Assembly: GCA_028455995.1 (NCBI GenBank)
Contig: JABELC010000008.1
Span: 867,501-931,500 of the forward strand
DNA: 64,000 nt
Reading direction: 5' to 3'
Source of the DNA: Scleromitrula shiraiana
Taxonomy: Eukaryota > Ascomycota > Leotiomycetes > Helotiales > Sclerotiniaceae
Shown here piece after piece: positions 22,971 to 32,496 of this stretch. The notes below the pieces were generated by a model. That model was not told where the DNA came from and did no database searches. It saw nothing but the letters and a program-made list of their open reading frames with translations. Each line of letters begins with the position of its first letter. Position 1 is the stretch's first letter. Made by a program: the position numbers and the translations under genes.

Positions 22971-24409
22971 ATGGCTACTTCCTTAAGACCAGTTACTCCT
23001 CCACCCTCTTCATTAAAAACACCACCTACACCACGATGGGGATTTGATGATTCTTATGAACCTTTTTCGCCTAGAAAATCGAGTCGAGTAGCATCAAGAG
23101 CAATTCGCGAAGCTGTCACTCCACCACCACCACCTTCCATCAAACATAATATTCGACACACTCTTGCGACTCCTCAATCCACACCCAGAACCGTCCGAAA
23201 AGCGGGATCTTCTAGATCGATTTATCCTACAATTTCTTCACCACCTAAATCTCCACAAACTGCATCAAAACGACGCGCGCCTAGATCGACAACCTCAATT
23301 GCTGGACGACAAGTTTCTGGCGCATTAAATATCGAAAGTGCGAATTCCGCAGCTGAAGCTCTCGGTCTACCAACTCCCCAACCAAAAGCAAAGATGGAGT
23401 CTCAACGACCTACGATAATGCGCGATGGAATGTTACCTACACCTGGCAAAACTCCAAATCATCCGAAGCAAACAGAACAATTATCGCGCGGAATTGGTTC
23501 AGTTTCGCGCACCTTGTTCCCCATTCATGCTGATAATTCCGAACAAGCTATGCCTAAACCAAAGAAGCGCAGACAATATAACAATCTTGGTCTTAGAGAA
23601 GACGAGCCAATCGCTATCTTTACAGATTCTGAAAACCGCGTTCCAGAAGTCGATGATCATGATGAAAATCCATTCTTTGTGGACCGCCCTGTTCATGGTC
23701 ACAGACGCAGCAAGCGCATTATGGTTCGTGTCCCAGGAGAGGATGATCAGGAGGTAGAGAAACTTCTTGGCCGTACAGATGGAATAGTCAAGACCTTGTA
23801 AGTATAAATTTCTTCACAGCCTAAAAATTGGTTACAGTATACTAATATCATCACAGCCGCGGTAAGAAGATCTTCGAGAAGAAATCCACTAGGGAGGAAA
23901 GCCCAAGTAGAAGCCCAAGTAATCGCCATACATACAGCGTAGAGCATGATGACTCTATCGAAAGCTCAATCAGTGGTCCTTTCACTCGTTCATCTGTACG
24001 ACGTCAACTATGGCCCTCTGCCCGAGCACCCGCAATTTCGCAGCCTCAAGTTACCGAAGATGAAGAGGAAGCTGTCACCGATATTGAAGAGAAAACCGAT
24101 TTTGAGGATGAGATAGACAACGAAGATAACGAGGACTTTGGTGAACCACAGACCCCATCTCGACACGAGCCCCTTCTCACACCCGATGCTCCACGATTCG
24201 GCCCAGCGTCTACACCAACAATTAAAAGAGCCACTCGAGCTTCGAAAAGACACGACGCGGCTAGTTCAACGGACACCTCTCCACGAGGCAGAGATCGCAT
24301 TAGCCCATTTGAGTATCGGGAAGATCGAGGTGCTGAGCGTGTTACTAGAAAGAGAGATGGAGAAGCACTTCCTAGACCCCGTCACGAAGTCAAGAGGGCA
24401 CGCAATTAA
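22971..24409 (+). CDS. Unrecognised S/T-P-rich basic nuclear-type protein
   Basis: I do not recognise the family. Exons 22971-23797 and 23857-24409 give 459 residues from MATSLRPVTPPPSS, with a good AACCAAAATGG context. The sequence is largely disordered. It holds roughly 20 SP/TP sites (TPPPTP-like clusters, FSPRK, STPRT, KSPQ, LPTPGKTP, ESPSRSPS, QTPSR, TSPRG), the pattern of a multi-site CDK substrate. A KPKKRRQY stretch and KRHD/KRARN ends could be nuclear localisation signals. Better-ordered, probably conserved patches are SRTLFP (about residue 182), EPIAIFTDSENRVPEV with DENPFFVDRP (about 215-245) and RGKKIFEKK at the splice. The middle of exon 2 is acidic (TEDEEEAVTDIEEKTDFEDEID). Shared promoter with DUO1 and an upstream ACGCGT suggest a cell-cycle role, by inference only. 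The GTB motif of Whi5/Nrm1 was not seen. Confidence 0.82.
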
Positions 24410-25265
24410 TTTCTATTCTATCAGCTGCATTTTCATTACCTAATACTCGATACTTGAACTTTCGGAGCATGTTGACTTCTGGAGTTAGCTGCATAGCATA
24501 TGTATCAAAAAGAACCTAATCGGAAACCATACGGAGTTTCTTCTAGGTTCATGATCTTTGATTGACCGGTACATACCCGGCTTTCTCGAGTACTGGGCGT
24601 TTTTGCAGGCATCTACTCTACTTCTTTTATTCTCTTCTACATGATATTTTATTTTGACAGTCACTACTGTATGGATTGATGGGTTTTTGAACTATGGGGA
24701 TCACATAGTAGAGATTTTGATTCTTTTTTTTCCTACTACACGCCCTTTTTTTGTAGAATACTTCGATGATGATTTGGAGTGTTTAGGTAGAGAGCGGATA
24801 TCATTGGTCTAGTCTATTATCTTATGAGACAAAATGAATTGGGTTATTAATAGTATTTTTTGCTCTCATTGTTTTGTGATGTGATATAAAACTTTGGTTA
24901 CTTGATGTTTGGGATAATAATTCAGCAATTGCTTCGAGATTCAATCGTAGTATAAGTAGGTTAAGAGTAAAGTAACCCCAATAGTATATCTCGTTCGTGA
25001 GTGTTATGCTAGTTAGTATAGAAATAGGGTTGTAGAAATGCTTATCAGCCCTAGTTTACTATCAAAAGCTAGCGGGTAGAGAGGAATGTCATCAATGATG
25101 ATGCTATCACACTAAAAAGTCGCCCAATTGAAATCCCTGCCAAAAAGTTCCGATATCGATAAAAATGTCCCGCATACATCCCACTTGATCAACAATCATA
25201 TACATATTCTTTCAGGATATAAAGATATATTAAAGCATACAATCCTTTAACATATATCGCACAAA
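24410..25265. other. Intergenic, no gene recognised
   Basis: 3' flank of the S/T-P-rich gene and promoter of the PBY1-like gene. T-rich runs lie at 24725-24755. No coding signal. Confidence 0.55.
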
Positions 25266-27849
25266 ATGCATATCCTAGTAAGCCAATCAATTACCCATCC
25301 AATCTCCATCTACAATCCACAAAACTAATCAACTTCCCCTCCCTTCTCAAAGGTAGTAAACGACGACGGACCCCCCTCCAACAAATCCTCCCCCTACGTG
25401 CACTCTCTCGTGCAAACCCTCCAAGCCGCCAACCACACCGTCTCCGTCGTACTCCCGCACACCCAACGTAGCTGGATCGGAAAAGCCCACATGGTCGGCC
25501 AAACCGTCAAACCCACGTATTTTCGTCCCGGCACCCTACACCAGGATAACGGTACCACGCATTCACTGCCCTCTGCTTCTGCGGATCAGGAGGAGTGGAT
25601 TCTGGTCGATGGAACGCCTGCGTCCTGCGTACAGATTGGGCTTTATCATTATTTTCAGGATCGGGGACCGGTGGATTTGGTTGTTAGTGGGCCGAATTAT
25701 GGGAGGAATTCAACGGCGGTGTTTAGTCTTAGTAGTGGGACGATTGGGGGAGCGATGGAGGGCGCGGTTTGTAGGAAGCGCGCGATTGCGCTGAGTTATG
25801 CGTTTTTTTCGCGGAATCATGATCCGGAGATTATTAGGGGGGCGAGTAATATTAGTGTGCGGTTGATTGAGTATTTGTGGGGGAATTGGGGGGAGGGGGT
25901 CGATCTTTATACGGTTAATGTGCCGCTTGTGGAGGGGGTGGAGGGGAGGAAGGTGTTGTGGACGAATTTGTTGCAGAATTATTGGGGGGAGGGGAGCTGT
26001 TTTGAGGAGGTGGAGGGGGGGGAGGTAGAGGGTGCGGATGAGGAGGAGGAGAAGATTAGGGAGATGGAGGGGGGGGGTTGGGGAGGAGGGGGTGAAGAAG
26101 GTTGGGCATACTCATAAGCATTTTAAGTGGGCGCCGAGGTTTTCGGACGTTTATAAAAGTGTGGAGGAAGCTGGTCCGGGAAATGATGGTTGGGCTGTTA
26201 AGGAAGGATACACCAGGTATGTTTCCATGTCTTAAGGAATTTTGCTCAACTCGTACTAACAAAGCTGCAGTGTGACGCCATTAAAAGCAAATTTCATGCA
26301 TGCATCAGTTCCGACGTCGGGAGAGTTGAAGTTGTGAGTGTTAAAATGCATAGCCATAGAGCATTAGATATATATTGTTAGACCAATATGAAATTTCTTG
26401 TCCACCCACCATACAACCCAACCATAAACACAAGTAGAAGAACACCTCTAACCAATAAAAATTCCCAGGCCATCATCACCCGCAATTCCAGAAATATCGA
26501 CTCTCACCCTCCAGCAACAAGAAGAAAAGCCCAAATCCCATTTCTACGCCTACATCAACTACGAAGACCCCTACATCCAACCACTCATCCTCTCCGCTCT
26601 CCAAAAACTCCCTCCAAAAAGCTACACGCTAATCTCATCGCCGTCCGACCTCCCCACCCCATCAACACCCTACCTCCACATCTCCTCCTACGAAACCATC
26701 CCCTTCGACACCCTCCTCGCCCACCCAACCACCTCCCTCACAAACGCCTACGTAATCCGCAAAGCGCTCATCCGCAAACACTATCTCAGCGAAACATGCC
26801 ACATCTGGTGTGTGAAGAACCCGGAGTCGATATTGAAGAGCAATATTAAGCGCGCGGAACATTTTGAGCTGGATTATGCGGAGTTTTTGGATGATGCGTT
26901 GGTGGAATGTTGGGATTTGAGGGAGAGTTTGGGGAGGAATGAAGGCGTGGAGAAGGAGGAGGAGAAGGAATGGTGGATTTTAAAACCGGGGATGAGTGAT
27001 AGGGGGCAGGGTATTAGGTTGTTTTCGAGTTATGAGGAACTTTTGGGGATTTTTGAGGGCTGGGAGGAGGATGCTCCGGATTCGGATGAGGAGGGTGAGG
27101 ATGGAGAGGAGGGAAATGGAAATAGAGATGGAGATGATGATGAGGAAAAAGATTTCATCACAACATCTCATCTTCGTCATTTCCTCGCTCAACCATACAT
27201 CCACCCGCCACTTCTTCTCTCTCCCTCTGCTACCTCCACCTCATCTTCCACATCCACCTTTCCACCCCCAAACACCAAATTCCACATCCGCACCTACGTC
27301 CTCGCCTCCGGCGCCCTAAACATCTACGTCTACAAACCCATGCTCGCCCTCTTCGCCAGCACCCCTTATATTGCGCCCTCCTCCTCCTCTCTCTCCTCCT
27401 CAGACCTCAACCCTCATCTCACAAACACATGCATACAAACATCCACTTCCAAAGCCAACGTCGTTCATCTTCTAAGCTCGCTTCCTATATCCGAGGACTT
27501 GAAAAGAAAGATTGAAAAACAGATTTTTGAAATCACGGGGGAGATTTTTGAGGCTGCAGGGAGGGAGATGGGTATTCATTTTCAGGCGAGGCCAGGGCAG
27601 TTTGAGGTTTTTGGGTTGGATTTTCTGGTGAGCGGGGAGGGTGGGGATGATGAAGAGGGGAAGGTTTGGTTGTTGGAGGTTAACGCATTTCCGGATTTTG
27701 GACAGACGGGCGAGGAGCTCAGGGGCGTGGTTGGGGGTTTTTGGGAGGAGGTTGTGGGAAGGGTTGTGGGGGGGTTTTTTGGGGTTGGGGAGGAACAAAA
27801 GGACGGGGATTTGGTTTGTGTTAGGAAGGTGGATTTGGGGAGGAGGTAG
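25266..27849 (+). CDS. PBY1: PBY1-like SurE + TTL fusion, frame broken at poly-G
   Basis: Yeast Pby1 is a P-body-associated protein joining a SurE-type phosphatase domain to a tubulin-tyrosine-ligase (ATP-grasp) domain. Exons are 25266-25277, 25353-26216, 26271-26333 and 26469-27849, about 772 residues. SurE part: MHILVVNDDG (metal-binding D8, D9), VDGTPASCVQ and LVVSGPNYGRN. After the linker HTHKHFKWAPRFSDVY and PLKANFMHASVPTSGELKL comes the TTL part: HFYAYINYEDPYI, AYVIRKALIRKHYL, WWILKPGMSDRGQGIRLF and VWLLEVNAFPDFGQTG. Within exon 2 the frame must shift by one base at or near the G9 run 26069-26077. The upstream frame stops at 26117, while conserved sequence continues in the next frame. 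This may be one extra G from assembly or a real null allele. Blocks of coding strand alternate between C-rich and G-rich. The gene call is secure; intactness is not. Confidence 0.85.
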
Positions 27850-28400
27850 ATTGATTGGAAATGGTGGATTAGAGGATGATATAGATGCATACCTGTTTTA
27901 TAGGTGAAAAGAAGAAGGAATTTGAGAAAAGCAAATATGCTGTGTAAATAGCTCTAGCATGGTGGTTCCAGGGAGGATGAAATTGCCTCATATACTAGAT
28001 CCATAAGATTAGAAGAGATAAAAGTTCATTATCATTGCTTGAAAGAGCCTTTTGAAATTTGTGGATTGATAATGATAATACAAAGATTGATCAAACAGAG
28101 CATGATTGAGAATAACGTAAACTTTTAGTCACAGCCGCGATCTTAAAAGTATAGAATTATATCTATAGTAGATTTAAGATCTTAAATAGAATCATTCTAC
28201 ACTGCTTAGAGCGGACATATCTATCCATAAAAACTAATCGGGTTAGACTACCCGTGTCTAGCATGATGAGGCTACGCTAGCGGCCGCGCGATAAAATTCC
28301 CCACCTTACACCAGTCATAACCCCTCCACCATCAGCATCAAATAACACAGTGAGAAGATAAAGTGATTTCTAAACATATATTTTCTCAAAAACAACCAAC
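27850..28400. other. Intergenic, PBY1-like 3' flank and QNS1 promoter
   Basis: AT-rich. A small GC-rich patch with GCTAGCGGCCGCGCG lies at about 28276-28290. No coding signal. Confidence 0.5.
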
Positions 28401-31276
28401 ATGGGTCATCTTGTAACTTTAGCTACTTGGTTTGTGATTCGGTTGTCCCTGTGTTATGTTCAACGAATTACTAACGGGAATATAGCTCTTTGAATCAGTG
28501 CGTATATCTTGTACATTTTGAAGGGGTGCAATAATTTATGATGTTGGGATGATATACTGGCTATCAGTCATCTTGGTGCCTCGTACCCATGACATGATGA
28601 GCTTGATATGTTAGAATTGTGTCTCTCGGTTCACTACTAACCTTTCGTTTTCTCAATAGATGGGCTCTTGATTTTGAAGGCAATGCGGAACGTATCCTTC
28701 AATCTATCCGAGAAGCCAAAGCAGCAGGTGCTTCGTGAGTCCCTTCTCCTCCATATTATTGCAAATGATGAAATAAATGCTGACTTAATGGCAGCCTGAG
28801 AATTGGCCCCGAGTTGGAAATCACAGGTTATGGATGCCTGGACCATTTCCTCGAATCTGATACAGATTTACATTCATGGGAGAGTTTGGTCCAAATTCTT
28901 AATGATCCGATCTGTAAAGATATTCTTCTGGATATCGGTATGCCTGTCACACATAAGAATGTGAGATATAATGCTAGAATCATCAGCTATAATCAGGAGA
29001 TTTTGTTGATTAGACCGAAATTGAGCTTGGCGAATGATGGGAATTATCGAGAGATGAGATATTTTTCTCCGTGGAAAGGTGAAAGAATTGTGGAGGATTT
29101 TTACCTTGTTTGTGTTTTCTTCCACTCATAATTGATAATGAGGGAGCTAACATATTCATAGCCTAGAATCGTACACAAGCTCACGGGTCAGAAGAAATGT
29201 CGAATTGGAGATGCGCTTATTTCAACTCTGGATTCATGCATGGGTACAGAAACTTGCGAGGAGCTGTTCACTCCAATGTCTCCTGGTCTTGGCGCGGGTC
29301 TGGATGGTTGTGAAATCTTCTCTAACTCTTCTGGTTCACATCATGAACTTCGTAAGCTGAACACAAGAATTGATTTAATTCGTCAGGAAACTTTGAAGAG
29401 TGGTGGTATCTACCTTTATTCGAATCAGCAGGGCTGTGATGGAGATAGATTATACTATGATGGATCGGCAATGATTATTGTCAATGGCCGAGTTGTCGCT
29501 CAAGGTTCTCAATTCAGTCTCAACGATGTGGAAACAGTCGTTGCCACTGTTGATTTAGAGGATGTTCGAAGTTATCGTTCTCAAAAGTCCCGTGCTCTAC
29601 AGGCAACAAAACAGCCAGCCTATGAACGAGTCGAAGTCAATTTCAGCTTGTCGGCTGATTCTGAAGATGTTGATCTCCGAGTTAAACCTAGTCCCGAGAT
29701 TGAAGTTAAGTATCATTTGCCCGAGGAAGAGATTGCATATGGACCGGCATGTTGGTTATGGGATTACTTAAGAAGATCAAAACAAGCAGGGTTTTTCTTG
29801 CCTCTTTCTGGAGGAATTGACTCTTGTGCCACAGCCGTCATCGTACATAGTATGTGTAGACTTGTCTACAAAGACGTCTGCGAAGGAAAGAATCCTCAAG
29901 TTCTTAAGGATCTTCTTACGATTGTTGGAGAGCCCTCAAATTCCAAATGGCTTCCATCATCCCCTGAAGATGTCGCCTCTAGACTATTCCACACTGCATA
30001 CTTAGGTATGAAGGAGAATAGTAGTCCAGATACCAGATCACGAGCAAAGACACTCGCAAATCACGTCGGAAGCTATCATTTGGATTTGAATATCGATACT
30101 GTAGTATCAGCAGTCACAACTCTTTTCACTACTGTAACACAATATGTCCCGAAGTACAAAATGTATGGAGGTACACCGGCATCCAATTTGGCTCTTCAAA
30201 ATATTCAAGCTCGTTTACGTATGGTTCTAAGCTATTTGTTTGCTCAACTATTACCTACGGTTCGAGGTCGTAATTCTAAAAATCCGGAAAATCAATCACC
30301 AGGTGGATTACTTGTTTTGGGTTCCGCTAATGTTGATGAGAGTTTACGAGGTTATCTTACTAAATAGTAGGTCTTTCACATATTTAGCTATTGGGTATAT
30401 TGACTAATGGTTTATCAGTGATTGTTCATCGGCAGACATCAATCCAATAGGTGGAATATCAAAAACTGACTTGAAAGCTGTATGTCCTGTCTTATTTCTT
30501 CGTATTCATGAATGCCAGCTAACATTGAAATAGTTCATTCTCTGGGCCGCAACCAACTTCAAGTTAGATATACTTCCCGATTTCATTAGTGCACCACCAA
30601 CTGCCGAATTAGAACCTATTACCGCAGATTATAGTAAGTCATCATGTTTGTCACGTTTGATGTATCAACTAATAATTCATTTTCACTTTTGCAGCTCAAT
30701 CGGATGAAGTAGATATGGGAATGACATATAATGAATTATCCATCTATGGTCGCATGCGAAAAGTAGATAAACTCGGTCCTTATGGAATGTGGTCTAAACT
30801 TCTACATGTAAGTCATTCCCTTCCAATCTCCAATTAACAAACCCGCCATCATCTTTCTACCTAAAGCAAAACTAACTCACAATCTAGCAATGGGGTGATA
30901 AACTAAGTCCTCAAGAAATATACCAAAAAGTTCGCTGGTTCTTGTATGTGTCTTTCCGATCTTCTATCTATTTCAAAAATAACTAACGTCAACCACTTAG
31001 CTGGAACTACGGTATCAACCGCCATAAAATGACTACTTTGACTCCTTCTTGTAAGTTAATCATACCAGATTGAAACTGTTTCCCCCCAAAGGCATATACA
31101 TATATACATGATGATATTCTAACTCAGTTATAGATCATGCGGAACAATATAGTCCAGATGATAACCGATTTGATCTAAGACCATTTTTGTATCCTAGTTG
31201 GTTTGGATTTAAGGCGATTGAGAAGAGGATTGCCGGAATGGCGGAGAGGGAGAAGGGGGAGGAGAAGAAGGATTAG
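28401..31276 (+). CDS. QNS1: Glutamine-dependent NAD+ synthetase (QNS1)
   Basis: Last step of NAD+ synthesis: the nitrilase-type domain frees ammonia from glutamine, and the synthetase domain amidates deamido-NAD+ with ATP. Eleven exons are read: 28401-28429, 28486-28497, 28660-28734, 28795-29107, 29162-30366, 30419-30479, 30534-30633, 30695-30807, 30888-30943, 31001-31050 and 31134-31276. They give 718 residues, as expected (yeast 714). The glutaminase triad is at Glu45 (GPELEITGYG), Lys114 (IRPKLSLANDGNYRE) and Cys175 (GTETCEELFTP), the same numbers as in yeast. The N-type ATP pyrophosphatase loop is LPLSGGIDSCATAV. Further family blocks are [21 protein letters not shown] and KLLHQWGDKLSPQE, and the end is RPFLYPSWFGFKAIEKRI. 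Exon 2 is a 12-nt microexon that is needed for MGHLVTLATCSLNQW. No frame conflict at any join. Confidence 0.97.
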
Positions 31277-31631
31277 ATGTTTAGATGGAGGGCTTGGGAT
31301 GGGATTGGGTGGGTAGAGATAGATGGGTGTTGGGATGGGGTAGATGAAGATAAATATCCAGAGAGGGGAGGAGATTCGGAGTCCAATAAGAAGGGGAGAT
31401 AGGGGTGTGGTATTTCCCTACCATTGGTGCCGTGACGGGATAGATAGATAGATAGATAGATAGAACAAATGAACAGACTATTATCTCAAATCCCATAACG
31501 AACCTCCTAGGCAATCAAAGAAGCCTTCAGAAAGCAGATACGCTTACACCAGTGCATCCTCCAACGATAGAAAGGAAGATAATTCCTATTTTAAAGCCAT
31601 CAGCGATACTTATCGAGAAAACGATTCACCA
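31277..31631. other. QNS1 3' flank
   Basis: GT/GA-rich 3' flank with a (GATA)n run at about 31440-31463. No gene. Confidence 0.5.
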
Positions 31632-32496
31632 TTTGTTGCATGTCTGAAAGCATGATATCCATGGAAATCATGTATTTTTTCTATGATTCCCTCGGAAATC
31701 AAGTTTTAGATATGCAACAAAACGATAAAAACAGTCCTTTGATTGGCTATCAGATATAAAAAAAATGAGTTTTGTTGCATATCTTAAAGAAAGATAATTT
31801 CGGAGGGAATTCAACCTCAGCTAGACATGATTTCCGCGGGAGATCAAGTAGCCCTTATTTCATAGAGATAATGTTTTAGATATGCAACAAAACGATAAAA
31901 ACAGCTCTTTAATTGGTTGTTAAGTAATCTAAAGCATAGTTTTGTTGCACATCTTAAACTTGATTTCCGAGAGAATCTCAGAAAAAGACATGATTTCCAC
32001 AGCCTGTGGAAATCATGTTTTTTAGATATGCAACCAAAAGACAGAAACAGTCATTTGATTGGCTTTTAGGTATAAAAAAGTGGTTTGTTGCACGTCTTAA
32101 ACATGATTTCCGAGAGAATCAATTTTATTCAAATCCACGGAAATCATGTTTTTAAACACGTAAAAAAGCTCTTTTGGATGTCTAACAACTAATCAAGGAG
32201 CTACTTGGGCTATTTTGTTGCATAGCTAAATCAAGATTTCCATACTAAACATGATTTCTTTAAGAAATAAACTTCAAGGAAATCATGACCACCTAGAAAT
32301 ATCTAGATAGCTGTATACGTTTTCGTTCTTTTGTTGCATATCTGAGTTGATCTCATTTTAGAAGAATCAACGTATGGTATTGTTTTGTTGCACGTCTGAA
32401 ACATAATTTCATAATATCAACTCAGGGAAATCATGTTTGATACTAGCGTATCTGGTTAATTTCCTCGTTTTGTTGCATATCTGAGGTTAATTTCCT
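31632..32496. repeat. Array of 100-115-bp foldback (inverted) repeats
   Basis: Five fuller units and several half units lie head to tail. Each full unit reads left arm GGAAATCATG + TTTTAGATATGCAACAAAA, a 45-60-bp centre (typically CGATAAAAACAG, TTTGATTGGCT, AGATATAAAAAA), then the inverted right arm TTTTGTTGCATATCTTAAA + CATGATTTCC. Approximate units are 31694-31803, 31867-31969, 32008-32111, 32139-32251 and 32278-32353. Orphan arms lie near 31632-31660, 32382-32414 and 32427-32496. Units 1-3 are most alike; later ones are decayed. There is no ORF. Arms and size resemble a miniature inverted-repeat element that has duplicated locally, or a hairpin-forming satellite. The repetition is plain in the sequence; its nature is inferred. 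Confidence 0.85.

Noticed and set aside
22971..24409. Whi5/Nrm1 identity for the S/T-P-rich protein
   Set aside because: The short GTB motif that defines that family could not be found in the translated exons.
26032..26235. Separate small ORF after the SurE frame
   Set aside because: It carries the conserved linker of the PBY1-like protein in a shifted frame, so it is part of that gene and not an independent one.
31632..32496. CRISPR-like array
   Set aside because: The repeats are hairpin units of unequal length with decayed arms, spacers are not uniform, and the surrounding genome is eukaryotic.
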